Shown in pieces: positions 55,028 through 64,000 of a stretch of DNA of 64,000 nucleotides. The position numbers were made by a program, and so were the translations under genes. The notes under the pieces were generated by a model. That model was not told the origin of the DNA. It was given only the letters and a program-made list of their open reading frames with translations, and did no database searches. Location: positions 1 through 64,000 of the forward strand of contig NZ_BMPB01000016.1 in NCBI RefSeq assembly GCF_014647375.1, written 5' to 3'. The stretch is from Parabacteroides faecis (lineage in GTDB: Bacteria > Bacteroidota > Bacteroidia > Bacteroidales > Tannerellaceae). Position 1 is the stretch's first letter; every line of letters begins with the position of its first letter.

Positions 55028-56212
55028 ATGAAACAGTTAATATATTCATTTTTTTTGTTGGTATTGATCTCATCATGTGCGGAAGATCATATCGGACAAA
55101 CTCCAACGGATGGTACAGCTCCGTCGACGATCACGGCGGTGGAGGTAGAAAGTACACCCGGTGGAGCTAAGATATCGTATACAATACCTAAAGAAACCGA
55201 TATTTCGTATGTGAAGGGTGTTTATTATGTAAATAACCGGGAGCATGTGGTGAGGTCTTCCATCTATAAAAACAGTTTGGAAATTGAAGGTCTGGGTACA
55301 ACGGATCCATTAGATATCACATTATATGTCGTCGATCATAGTGAGAATGTTTCCGAACCGTACGTGGTGACCATCAATCCGTCGACACCGATAGTCGATC
55401 TTATATTGAGCTCTGTTAAATTGCAGGCAGACTTTGGCGGTGTCAATGCCACCTGGAACAATGGTTTGGGCTCGGAGATTGGTTTAACTATAATGGCTAC
55501 AAACAGCAAAGGAGAATTGGAAGATGGCGAAACATATTATTCGAATATGAAAGAAGGTGACTATTCATTTAGAGGTTATGATGATGTCAAACGAGTGTTT
55601 GCATTATATCTGACTGATAAGTGGGGAAATGTTTCTGATACCATTCAACAGGAGGTTTCTCCGTATTATGAAATGCAGTTGGATAAGAGCAAGCATAAAC
55701 GGCTTGTTTTGCCAAAGGATAATAGTACGAACCTGAATACAAATTATACATTCGAAAAAATGTTTGATAATAGCCTTTCGAGTATGTGGCATACAACGGA
55801 AAAAGATGGCTCTATACCAATCTATTTCACACTGGATTTGGGTGTCGATGCAAAATTGAGTCGCTTTAAGCTGTATCATCGTGACGGTACGTCCTGGTTC
55901 TATAAACATTACAACCCCAAAACATTTGAAGTATGGGCTACCGATACTTATAAAGAAGGAATGGGGGATGAATATTGGACGGAAGAGTGGAAGAATGATT
56001 GGGTACAAGTGGGCGATTATGTCACCTTGAAACCTTCCGGAGACGGAACTGTCACCAATGAAGATGCGGAGTATGCTTCTAAGGGATTCGAGTATTCTGC
56101 ACCTTTGGACCTGAAAAAAGTACGTTATCTGCGTTTTGTCGTGAAAAGTACATGGTCGGGAGCTGCCTATTTGCATATTGCTGAATTGACTTTCTGGGGT
56201 AATGATCGATAA
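55028..56212 (+). CDS. DUF4959/DUF5126/DUF5000 surface lipoprotein
   Basis: A 394-residue lipoprotein (lipobox LISSC near residue 17). Three modules can be seen: a fibronectin-like DUF4959 (TPGGAKISYTIPKETDISYVKGVYY), a DUF5126-like middle (ATWNNGLGSEIGLTIMA... LYLTDKWGNVSDT) and a C-terminal DUF5000 galactose-binding-like domain (FDNSLSSMWHTTEK... LRFVVKSTWSGAAYLHIAELTFWG). This is a frequent partner of sigma/anti-sigma PULs for host glycans and likely binds glycan at the surface. Confidence 0.86.
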   Translation: MKQLIYSFFLLVLISSCAEDHIGQTPTDGTAPSTITAVEVESTPGGAKISYTIPKETDISYVKGVYYVNNREHVVRSSIYKNSLEIEGLGTTDPLDITLYVVDHSENVSEPYVVTINPSTPIVDLILSSVKLQADFGGVNATWNNGLGSEIGLTIMATNSKGELEDGETYYSNMKEGDYSFRGYDDVKRVFALYLTDKWGNVSDTIQQEVSPYYEMQLDKSKHKRLVLPKDNSTNLNTNYTFEKMFDNSLSSMWHTTEKDGSIPIYFTLDLGVDAKLSRFKLYHRDGTSWFYKHYNPKTFEVWATDTYKEGMGDEYWTEEWKNDWVQVGDYVTLKPSGDGTVTNEDAEYASKGFEYSAPLDLKKVRYLRFVVKSTWSGAAYLHIAELTFWGNDR

Positions 56213-56221
56213 ACTATTAAA

Positions 56222-56941
56222 ATGAGAATCAGAATGAAAAGTATAATAAAAAACATTGCAGGGTTTATTTGTATCATCATAGGATTGAGCAGCTGTGAAA
56301 ATATCAATGATGTACATGAAGAGTATCTGAAATGGGGGGAAGAAATCTATACAGGCGTTGTAGATTCATTGGAAGCGTATCCCGGAAATGAGCGTATTAA
56401 ATTTACCTGGATGATCAATGCGGATCCTCGTATTACTAAAACTGTAATTTACTGGAATGACGGGGGAGATTCTGCTGTTGTAGAAGTCAATCGTACTCAA
56501 TCAGGTATTATGCGGATGGAAACAAGTTTGAATTTGCCTGAGAATAGCTATATTTTCAAATTTGTGACAAAAGATGATGAAGGTCATAAATCGTTGAACG
56601 TAGAAAAAACAGCGGATATTTATGGTTCCAGATATGTTTCTACTTTGCGAAACAGGGAAATCAGAACGATAGTAGCTCAGGAAGGTAATAGCGTTAAGTT
56701 GACCTGGAGTTCGATCGAGAGCGAGACTTTATCGTATACTATGATCACTTATACGGATAATACCGAGCCGTCTGATCCGAAGACGATTGAGAAGAAAGTG
56801 GAGAATGATATGTCAGAAACCGTCCTGTCGAACCTGAAAGCAGGTGATGAATTTGCTGTGCTTTCTGTTTATCAACCTCATGGTTCACTGGATACTTTTG
56901 AAGCGAGTGCAACGGTCTATCATGTCCCGATTGCGGAATAG
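56222..56941 (+). CDS. DUF4998 surface lipoprotein
   Basis: A 239-residue lipoprotein (lipobox LSSC near residue 24). It resembles DUF4998: HEEYLKWGEEIYTGVVDSLEAYPGNERIKFTW followed by two fibronectin-like beta sandwiches. These lie next to DUF4959/DUF5000 lipoproteins in many PULs. The precise ligand is unknown. It starts 9 bases after the preceding gene and precedes GH89. Confidence 0.82.
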   Translation: MRIRMKSIIKNIAGFICIIIGLSSCENINDVHEEYLKWGEEIYTGVVDSLEAYPGNERIKFTWMINADPRITKTVIYWNDGGDSAVVEVNRTQSGIMRMETSLNLPENSYIFKFVTKDDEGHKSLNVEKTADIYGSRYVSTLRNREIRTIVAQEGNSVKLTWSSIESETLSYTMITYTDNTEPSDPKTIEKKVENDMSETVLSNLKAGDEFAVLSVYQPHGSLDTFEASATVYHVPIAE

Positions 56942-57084
56942 TAACTGAAAGGTGATTATGAACTGATGGTATGCAGATAATACGTTCGGAATGTGTTATT
57001 GTGCATACCATTGGTATGTTTGGAGATAGTTTATTCTAAATTACGAGTATTTGATACTAATAAATAACAAACAAGATATACGAA

Positions 57085-59346
57085 ATGAAACTAAAAATAG
57101 CATTATTTATTCTTACAATATTCTGTATTGGATGTACGAAAGACCCGCAGATCCGGGCGGCTTACGATTTGATCGAGCGTGTTACACCCGGATATGGAAA
57201 ACAGTTCAAACTGGAACTGATCGAACCTGTCGACGGACAGGACGCATATGAAATAACATCCGTAGATGGAAAAGTGCTTCTTCGGGGTAATAATACCGTT
57301 TCTTTGGCTACAGCCTACAATCAATATCTGAAATATACCTGCAATGCGCATGTTTCCTGGTTTGGTGACCAGCTGGATTTACCGGAACAGTTGCCTCTCC
57401 CTGAAAAAGAAATAAAAAATACGATCAATGGAAAATACAGAGTGTACATGAATTACTGTACTGTCAGCTATACCGCTGCCTGGTGGGACTGGGACCGCTG
57501 GCAAAGGGAATTGGACTATATGGCGATGAACTCCATCAATATGCCATTGTCCGTTGTCGGACTGGAAGCTGTGTGGTATAATACTTTATTGAAATATGGC
57601 TTTACCGATGAAGAGGCCCGTGCTTTCCTGGCAGGACCCGGACATTTCGCCTGGCAGTGGATGCAAAACCTGCAAAGTTATGGTGGTCCGTTACCGAAGT
57701 CCTGGATTGACAGCCATGTAGAATTAGGGAAAAAAGTCATCGATCGGCAATTGGAATTGGGAATGCAACCCATACAGCAGGGATTCTCCGGTTATGTCCC
57801 GCGTGAACTGAAAAATAAATATCCGGATGCAAAAATTCAATTGCAACCTTCTTGGTGCGGTTTTACCGGTGCTGCACAGTTGGATCCGACCGATCCGCTT
57901 TTCAGTGCTTTTGGACGTGACTTTCTGGAGGAGGAAAAGAGATTGTTCGGTGCGCATGGCGTGTATGCTGCCGATCCGTTTCATGAAAGCCGACCGCCGG
58001 TCGATACACCCGAATATCTGAGTGCTGTAGGTAATTCTATCTACGAATTATTCAAAAATTTCGATCCTTCGGCTATGTGGGTTATGCAAGCCTGGAGCCT
58101 TCGCGAACCGATCGTGAAAGCCGTTCCTAAAGAACATCTTTTGATACTCGACCTGAATGGCGGAAGAAGCAGACAGGAAAATACTTGTTGGGGATATCCG
58201 GTTGTTGCCGGGAATCTACACAACTTCGGTGGTCGTATCAACCTGCACGGTGACTTACGTCTGCTGGCTTCCAATCAATATGTGCTTGCCAACCGGAAGT
58301 CGTCCAATGTTTGCGGTTCCGGTTTGTTTATGGAGTCGATCGAACAGAATCCGGTTTATTATGATTTGGCCTTTGAAATTCCGCTTCATGCCGGTGAAGT
58401 GGATGTCGAGGAGTGGTTAGGCAACTACGCAAAGCGGCGTTACGGAGCTACTTCTGAGAATGCGCATAGGGCCTGGTTGTATTTGTTAGAAGGTCCGTAC
58501 CGCCCCGGGACAAATGGTACGGAGCGTAGTTCCATTATTGCTGCTCGTCCGGCACTGAATGTGAAAAAATCCGGTCCGAATGCGGGATTAGGTATTCCGT
58601 ATTCACCCTTATTGGTTATCCGGGCACAAGGTTTATTGTTGAAAGATGCCGATAATTTAAAGGCCTCTGCTCCTTACCGTTTTGATGTGGTCGATATTCA
58701 ACGCCAACTAATGTCGAATCTGGGTCAGGCTATTCATAAAAAAGCGGCCGAAGCTTTTGAAAAGAAGGATAAAGCTGCTTTCGCTCTGCATAGCAGCCGT
58801 TTTCTGGAAATGCTTCGTGATGCAGATATCTTGTTGCGTACGCGTCCGGAGTTCAATTTTGATAAATGGTTGACTGACGCTCGTAGCTGGGGAACTACCG
58901 GTGAAGAAAAAGACTTGCTTGAAAAAGATGCCACAGCACTGGTGACTATTTGGGGAGCTGACGGTGATCCGCTGATCTTTGATTATTCGTGGCGCGAATG
59001 GTCAGGTCTGATCGATTGTTATTACCTGAAACGTTGGGAAATGTTTTACGCTATGCTGCAGGAGCATCTGGATATGGGAAAGGATTATTCGGAAAAAGGT
59101 CTTCCTATGACCCATGGCCGTGAAGCCTTTCGTGCCAATGAATTCTATAGTCAACTGGGAGATTGGGAACTGGAATTTGTTTCAAAAACCGGCAAAGCCC
59201 GTACTCCGGTCATTCAGGGGGATGAAATAGAAACGGTTCAGAAAATGTATAAAAAGTATGCAACTCTAGCCCGGGAATATTATCAGGATGAAATGAAAGC
59301 GGATAATATTCAGGAAGGTAACATTTTTGAAAATCTGGGTGAATGA
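57085..59346 (+). CDS. GH89 alpha-N-acetylglucosaminidase (lipoprotein)
   Basis: A 753-residue family 89 enzyme that releases terminal alpha-linked GlcNAc, as in gastric mucin O-glycans or heparan sulfate. Lipobox FCIGC near residue 16. An N-terminal beta/alpha domain is followed by the TIM-barrel core YRVYMNYCTVSYTAAWWDWDRWQREL. The two catalytic glutamates by comparison with human NAGLU and Clostridium GH89 are E301 in DPFHESRPP and E417 in FMESIEQNPVYYD. It is the only glycosidase of PUL 2 inside the window. Confidence 0.94.
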   Translation: MKLKIALFILTIFCIGCTKDPQIRAAYDLIERVTPGYGKQFKLELIEPVDGQDAYEITSVDGKVLLRGNNTVSLATAYNQYLKYTCNAHVSWFGDQLDLPEQLPLPEKEIKNTINGKYRVYMNYCTVSYTAAWWDWDRWQRELDYMAMNSINMPLSVVGLEAVWYNTLLKYGFTDEEARAFLAGPGHFAWQWMQNLQSYGGPLPKSWIDSHVELGKKVIDRQLELGMQPIQQGFSGYVPRELKNKYPDAKIQLQPSWCGFTGAAQLDPTDPLFSAFGRDFLEEEKRLFGAHGVYAADPFHESRPPVDTPEYLSAVGNSIYELFKNFDPSAMWVMQAWSLREPIVKAVPKEHLLILDLNGGRSRQENTCWGYPVVAGNLHNFGGRINLHGDLRLLASNQYVLANRKSSNVCGSGLFMESIEQNPVYYDLAFEIPLHAGEVDVEEWLGNYAKRRYGATSENAHRAWLYLLEGPYRPGTNGTERSSIIAARPALNVKKSGPNAGLGIPYSPLLVIRAQGLLLKDADNLKASAPYRFDVVDIQRQLMSNLGQAIHKKAAEAFEKKDKAAFALHSSRFLEMLRDADILLRTRPEFNFDKWLTDARSWGTTGEEKDLLEKDATALVTIWGADGDPLIFDYSWREWSGLIDCYYLKRWEMFYAMLQEHLDMGKDYSEKGLPMTHGREAFRANEFYSQLGDWELEFVSKTGKARTPVIQGDEIETVQKMYKKYATLAREYYQDEMKADNIQEGNIFENLGE

Positions 59347-59389
59347 TCTGATTGTTGTAATCTGTTAATTGTCACTACTGTTATTTATT

Positions 59390-59420
59390 CAGGTGTCAGT
59401 GTCGTTTCGACTGGCACCTG
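59390..59420 (+). terminator. Weak terminator or stem-loop after GH89
   Basis: CAGGTGTCAGT pairs with ACTGGCACCTG around a 9-base loop with one G-T-type mismatch. Only GATTATT follows, so termination strength is doubtful. It marks the probable end of the PUL 2 transcript. Confidence 0.5.
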
Positions 59421-59582
59421 GATTATTGATATGGAAAAACTACACGAAAGTAAGAATTTTTGTTTACATCTTTTTTTATATGTTATTATGTCGATTGGCA
59501 AGGTGAAATAGTGTATGGATTCTCAAATAGCGGATTGTTTTGCATCAAATGATATTCAAGGATAGAAAGGATAAATTAACAT

Positions 59583-59958
59583 AGTTCTCGTAGGACTACG
59601 TTCTTAGTAAATGCAAATTTACACATATATTTATTTATATAAATTAAATAGCGGGAGAAAATATAGCAAAACTGTCGTATAACATATATTCTTTTTTATA
59701 GACTACCTTATTGCACAAATTGTATTTTAAATGATTTTATTGATTTGTAGCTTGCTTCATATGCTGTTTTATTCCCGCTTAACGCATATTTATTATTCTT
59801 TATAATTACAGTTTGTTGTATAAAATATGTTAAGCAGTTTATTTGGCGCTAATTTTTATCACCTCAATTAAAAAAGCGTAAGGCGCTGTTTGGCACTTTA
59901 TTAAGTTCCTCCTTCATTGTAGACCTCTCTGATAATTTACATAAGTCCTACGAGTACT
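59583..59958. promoter_or_regulatory. Putative invertible promoter segment of PUL 3
   Basis: Inverted sites AGTTCTCGTAGGACT (59583-59597) and AGTCCTACGAGTACT (59944-59958) match at 14 of 15 positions and share the AGTNC-N5-GNACT design of the PUL 2 sites. They enclose about 346 bases of AT-rich DNA with no gene, directly before susC. A plus-strand promoter candidate inside has TTTG/TTG (59812-59818) and TTTATTTG (59838-59845), 19 bases apart. A minus-strand TAAATTTG also occurs (59621-59614). Confidence 0.68.
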
Positions 59959-59997
59959 TAGTATTATAGACTTAATACTCAATCTAAATGTAAAATT

Positions 59998-62955
59998 ATG
60001 AGAAGAAGAATGATGTTATTACTTACCTGTTGTATAATAGGTGTAGGTTTGGTGATGGCTCAGTCGTCTAAGGTAACTGGTAAAGTTCTTTCCGATGAGG
60101 ATGGAGAAGCTATTATTGGAGCGACTGTGATGGTGAAAGGGACAGCTATCGGTACTGTAACTGATGCAGATGGTTTTTTCAGTTTGAGTAATGTCCCGGC
60201 TTCGGCAAAAGTTCTGGAAATCTCGTTTGTCGGAATGGAAACGATGACCGTTAAAATCGCTCCGAATCTGACAATCCGGATGAGAAACTCTTCAGAGATG
60301 CTGGATGAGGTGCTGATTACAGGAACCTATGGTTCGGCAAAGAAATTAGGTTCAATGGTTGGGTCTGTTGCCGCCGTTAAATCGGAAAAGATTTCTAATC
60401 GTCCGAGTGCGAACTTTGCAGACGCTTTACAAGGGCAAGTTGCCGGTCTACAGGTATACACCTCTTCGGGAGAACCGAGCGAAAATGTTTCTATGCGTTT
60501 GCGTGGTGTCGGTTCTATCAATTCTTCTACCGAGCCCTTATTTGTTTTGGATGGCTCCCCGATTTCCAGCGGTGTTTTTACCGCTTTGAACCCGAGTGAT
60601 ATTGAAAATGTCACAGTTTTGAAGGATGCGTCGTCAACATCCATTTACGGTTCCCGTGCAGCGAATGGTGTCGTGATAATTACAACTAAGCGTGGTAAAG
60701 GTTCAAAACCTACGGTTAGCGTTAAAGGACAGTATGGCTTTTCACAGCCGGCGTTGCCTACAACGGAAATGATGAACACGACGCAATATTACAATTTCTG
60801 GAAAACGGTTAAGCCGGATGCCAATCTTTCTACGGTTGAAAAATACATGAATATGGGAATTTCTACCGATTGGGCTGATTATTTTTTGAAGGATAATGCC
60901 CCGACATGGCAATTGGATGCAAGTATTACAGGTGTTGCCAATAATACGAACTACTTTATTTCTGCCAGTCATTATGATGCGGAAGGTGTGGAACCGGCTT
61001 CCGGTATGCGTCGTGAAACATTACGTAGTAATATTGATTCAAAAGTATTTAGCTGGCTGCGGGTAGGGCTGAATTTGGGTTTGTCTTATGAAGATTTTGA
61101 GACAAACGGATTTGCCAGTACAGGAAATAGTTGGTATAATGTTGGTACTTTAAGCCGTTGGGCTGTCCCTTATGAAACTCCTTATGAAATAATAGAAAAC
61201 GCGGATGGCAGTATATCCTATGGTAAGCGGAAAGATTTACTGGATGTGCTGGGACTGTGGAATCCATATTATTTATTAGAAAATCAACCGACTGAAAAAA
61301 ATAAAATTCGTCTTTATGGGAATATGTTTGAAGAACTGACTCCGGTTAAGGGACTGACAATTCGTGCTGCCCAGGCTATGGATGCATTTGATTACAGGTA
61401 TCGCTATAAAAGTTTACCGGCCAGATATAATAATTATTCCGGCAGTGCTGCCGAAACTTTCCAGCGGTATTCTTCTTTTACGTTGACTAATACGGCTGAA
61501 TATAAGTTTGATATCAATAAGTCGCATAACCTTACAGCCCTGGTGGGGCAAGAGTCGATTATATACGATGGCAGTTCTTTCGGAACCAGCGTAGATGGCA
61601 TAACCGATTCTCGTTTGTCGATGGTAAGTCATGGTACAACATACAAAGCGCCGAGCGCGAGTCTGAAGAAGAAAACGATGAACTCTTTCTTCGCACGCGC
61701 GGAATATAATTTCAATGAAAAATATTATCTGGATGCCTCTTACCGTACGGATGGTTCTTCTTTGTTTGGGGTAAACAAACGCTGGGCTTCCTTCTTTTCT
61801 GTTGGGGCTATGTGGAATATGAAGAAAGCACAATTCCTGGCTGATGTAGACTGGTTGGACGAATTGCGTGTGAAAGCCAGTTATGGTACAACCGGTAACT
61901 CTGCATTTGAAGGTGACCCCTATTACCCATCCTTAGGATTGATCGGTACAGGACTTTACAACGGGAACCAGAGTTTCGGAGTTTCTTCCGTACAAAATGA
62001 CGATCTGACCTGGGAAAAACAAAAAACATTGAATATCGGCTTCAATTCACGTTTCTTTAATCGCTTGAGTATCGACTTTGACTTCTATAACAAGGTGACG
62101 ACGGATATGTTGATGACGATCCCGTTCTCTTATACAACCGGTCATGATTCAGGGTGGGGAAATATTGGCAGTATGTTTAATCGTGGTATCGAACTTACCG
62201 CTTCTTATGATATAATCTCCAATAAAGATCTCTTTTGGAGTGTTTCGGCTAATATCAACTATAACAAGAACCAGATTACAGAATTGTTTGGCGGACGTGA
62301 TGAGTATGTAGTGGCTAATACAGGTGTTAAATATGAAGTAGGTAAAACATATGGCGATTTCTATTATGTGAGATGGAAAGGCGTTGATCCGCAGGACGGA
62401 CAGCAAATATGGCTGGATAAAGACGGGAATGAAACAAAAACTTATTCTGAAGATAATGCCGTGTTTACCGGAAAAAATCAATTTGCACCCTGGATAGGTG
62501 GTTTCAATACCCAGTTTTCCTGGAAGGGTTTCACTTTGAATGCGGACTTTTCTTTTATGTTGGGTAAATATATGATCGATAATAACCGCTACTTCGTTGA
62601 AAATCCGAATTTCGTCGGACAGTTAAACCAGGCTGTCGTGATGGAAAATATGTGGACAACACCTGGGCAGGTAACGGATATTCCGGCAGCAAATTCTGCA
62701 ATTCAATTTGATACTCACTTGATTGAAAATGCATCGTTTATGCGTCTGAAGAATTTGACGATCGGTTATAACCTGCCGGACAATTTATTAAGAAAAACAG
62801 GCTTTATCCGTGGTGTCAGAGTCTTTGCTGTTGGCCGTAACTTGTTGACTGTTACAAAATATCAGGGAGCGGACCCGGAGGTGGATTCAAACTTGCAGTT
62901 AGGTAAATATCCGAATACCCGCCAGTTCTCATTTGGTGCTGAATTTACGTTCTAA
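59998..62955 (+). CDS. SusC-like TonB-dependent transporter (PUL 3)
   Basis: A 985-residue TonB-dependent importer of the outer membrane. Signal peptide (MRRRMMLLLTCCIIGVGLVMAQ), carboxypeptidase-like domain (VTGKVLSDEDGEAIIGATVMVKG), TonB box LDEVLITGTYG, plug (VAGLQVY... LRGVGSINSS... YGSRAANGVVIITTKRG) and a barrel ending FSFGAEFTF. It has no STN domain, so it is not wired to a sigma/anti-sigma pair like PUL 2. No local regulator precedes it; the upstream region is the putative invertible promoter. Confidence 0.95.
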   Translation: MRRRMMLLLTCCIIGVGLVMAQSSKVTGKVLSDEDGEAIIGATVMVKGTAIGTVTDADGFFSLSNVPASAKVLEISFVGMETMTVKIAPNLTIRMRNSSEMLDEVLITGTYGSAKKLGSMVGSVAAVKSEKISNRPSANFADALQGQVAGLQVYTSSGEPSENVSMRLRGVGSINSSTEPLFVLDGSPISSGVFTALNPSDIENVTVLKDASSTSIYGSRAANGVVIITTKRGKGSKPTVSVKGQYGFSQPALPTTEMMNTTQYYNFWKTVKPDANLSTVEKYMNMGISTDWADYFLKDNAPTWQLDASITGVANNTNYFISASHYDAEGVEPASGMRRETLRSNIDSKVFSWLRVGLNLGLSYEDFETNGFASTGNSWYNVGTLSRWAVPYETPYEIIENADGSISYGKRKDLLDVLGLWNPYYLLENQPTEKNKIRLYGNMFEELTPVKGLTIRAAQAMDAFDYRYRYKSLPARYNNYSGSAAETFQRYSSFTLTNTAEYKFDINKSHNLTALVGQESIIYDGSSFGTSVDGITDSRLSMVSHGTTYKAPSASLKKKTMNSFFARAEYNFNEKYYLDASYRTDGSSLFGVNKRWASFFSVGAMWNMKKAQFLADVDWLDELRVKASYGTTGNSAFEGDPYYPSLGLIGTGLYNGNQSFGVSSVQNDDLTWEKQKTLNIGFNSRFFNRLSIDFDFYNKVTTDMLMTIPFSYTTGHDSGWGNIGSMFNRGIELTASYDIISNKDLFWSVSANINYNKNQITELFGGRDEYVVANTGVKYEVGKTYGDFYYVRWKGVDPQDGQQIWLDKDGNETKTYSEDNAVFTGKNQFAPWIGGFNTQFSWKGFTLNADFSFMLGKYMIDNNRYFVENPNFVGQLNQAVVMENMWTTPGQVTDIPAANSAIQFDTHLIENASFMRLKNLTIGYNLPDNLLRKTGFIRGVRVFAVGRNLLTVTKYQGADPEVDSNLQLGKYPNTRQFSFGAEFTF

Positions 62956-62978
62956 TAATTTGTAAAAAGAAGAAAATC

Positions 62979-64000
62979 ATGAAGAAAAAATCTATTATAT
63001 TGTCAGTTGCGACCTGTTGCTTTGCTGCTTTTACGGCTTGCGATATGGATTTGGCTTCGGAAACAAGCATACCTACCAATCAATCTGTTCTGTCTGTACA
63101 GGATTGTGGGAAATATAGTAATTTGTTCCATGCGGAATGGCGTGGTTATGTGCAAAATGCCTATACCATGGATGCGTTGGTCCAGTCAGGATTGATAACA
63201 GCCACGGCTGATTACGGAAATACGTATGGTGCTTTTTACCGCTGGGATTATACTATTACAGATGGTGCTTTTTCTGGCTGTTGGAGTAATAATTATAATT
63301 TTATAGCAAACGCCAACGTCCTGTTGAAAGGGGCAGAAGCTTTATTAGCAGATAATTCGTTATCGGATGCTGATCGGAATGAAATCCGGCTTTATATGGG
63401 CCATGCTTATTTTACAAGAGCGTATGCTTATTTTGAGTTGGCTCTTCATTTCTGTAAAAATTACGATCCGACTACCGCTGCTAAGGAATATGGCGTTCCT
63501 CTTGTGGAAGAATATAATTCGACTCCATCTATCGCCGGAACTTATCCGGGACGTAGTACGCTGGAAGAAACTTATAAACAGATTGATAGCGATTTGGCAA
63601 AAGCAGAAGAATATGTAACGACAACAGGAGAGATAAACTCTGCTTATATCACGGCTGATGTGGTAAAAGCTTTAAAAGCCAGAATAGCATTGGAAAAAGA
63701 GGATTACCCGACTGCTATATCTGCCGCTACCGCGCTGATAAACAGTGGTACTTATCCATTGATGACAGACGGTGATGCTTATGCTGATATGTGGCTGCAT
63801 GACAACGGAACGGAAGCCATCTGGCAGTTTGCTATGGTGAAAGCCAAAGAAACGGGACCGAATGCCTTGGGTAGCGCTTTCTGCGGTATTATAGATAAAT
63901 TACCCCGCCCTTCTTATTTGCCGACTAACACTGTATTGAATTTGTATGATAAGGAGAATGATATTCGTTATAATGCCTATTTTACGTATGACTCGATCGA
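62979..64000 (+). CDS. SusD-like lipoprotein (PUL 3), incomplete
   Basis: A SusD/RagB protein that starts 23 bases after the SusC stop and runs past the window end (340 complete codons visible). Signal MKKKSIILSVATCCFAAF with a lipobox FTAC near residue 21. The helical signature MGHAYFTRAYAYFELALHFC and the later DVVKALKARIALEKEDY repeat mark the TPR-like part. The C-terminal half, including the usual glycan-binding end, is missing from this window. Confidence 0.93.
   Translation, partial: MKKKSIILSVATCCFAAFTACDMDLASETSIPTNQSVLSVQDCGKYSNLFHAEWRGYVQNAYTMDALVQSGLITATADYGNTYGAFYRWDYTITDGAFSGCWSNNYNFIANANVLLKGAEALLADNSLSDADRNEIRLYMGHAYFTRAYAYFELALHFCKNYDPTTAAKEYGVPLVEEYNSTPSIAGTYPGRSTLEETYKQIDSDLAKAEEYVTTTGEINSAYITADVVKALKARIALEKEDYPTAISAATALINSGTYPLMTDGDAYADMWLHDNGTEAIWQFAMVKAKETGPNALGSAFCGIIDKLPRPSYLPTNTVLNLYDKENDIRYNAYFTYDSI

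Overview
The window is a chromosomal segment from a gut Bacteroidota, order Bacteroidales. I infer Bacteroides or Parabacteroides, with Parabacteroides favoured only by general resemblance. The evidence is three SusC/SusD pairs, a hybrid two-component regulator, a FecI/FecR-type sigma/anti-sigma pair, -7 motifs of the form TAnnTTTG instead of a sigma70 -10 box, weak Shine-Dalgarno sites, and the fabH/era/der and pst gene orders.

Layout. 1-280: tail of an rRNA operon with a 5S gene. 387-5738: housekeeping block (sensor kinase, YceD, rpmF, fabH, era, der). 5918-16119: a PI-PLC-like protein, a small unknown gene beside an unusual palindromic element, a GH123-like glycosidase, a radical-SAM/lipoprotein pair, an MsbA-like ABC exporter and a GH95 fucosidase. 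16116-17213: a porin-like gene converging on GH95. 17439-32545: PUL 1 (GH105, surface lipoprotein, SusC, SusD, fasciclin lipoprotein, two heparinase II/III-fold lyases, hybrid two-component regulator). 32658-36229: phoU-pstB-pstA-pstC on the minus strand. 36474-40600: GH88, DUF2264, kduI, kduD. 40728-43884: an unknown gene, a beta-propeller lipoprotein-like gene and an AT-rich gap. 43885-47516: CoA-transferase, a small membrane protein, miaB. 47801-59346: PUL 2 (ECF sigma, FecR anti-sigma, SusC with STN domain, SusD, two surface lipoproteins, GH89). 59583-64000: PUL 3, a SusC and a SusD that runs off the end.

How the genes work together. PUL 1 and the kdu block form a logical route for a uronic-acid polysaccharide: lyases make unsaturated oligosaccharides, GH105/GH88 remove the unsaturated uronate, and KduI/KduD carry that sugar toward 2-keto-3-deoxygluconate. 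PUL 2, with GH89 (alpha-GlcNAc) and cell-surface sigma/anti-sigma signalling, fits host glycan (mucin or heparan-type) foraging, as do GH95 and GH123.

The most notable observation is that the regulatory regions of PUL 2 and PUL 3 are each bracketed by inverted repeats of the same design (AGTWC-N5-GDACT). They look like phase-variable invertible promoters recognised by one family of site-specific recombinase. In PUL 2 the only strong -7 motif between the repeats points away from the sigma gene, as expected for an OFF state. Other points are a PstS-like segment inserted in PstC with no pstS nearby, the radical-SAM/lipoprotein pair, and a roughly 150-bp palindromic element at 7383-7534.
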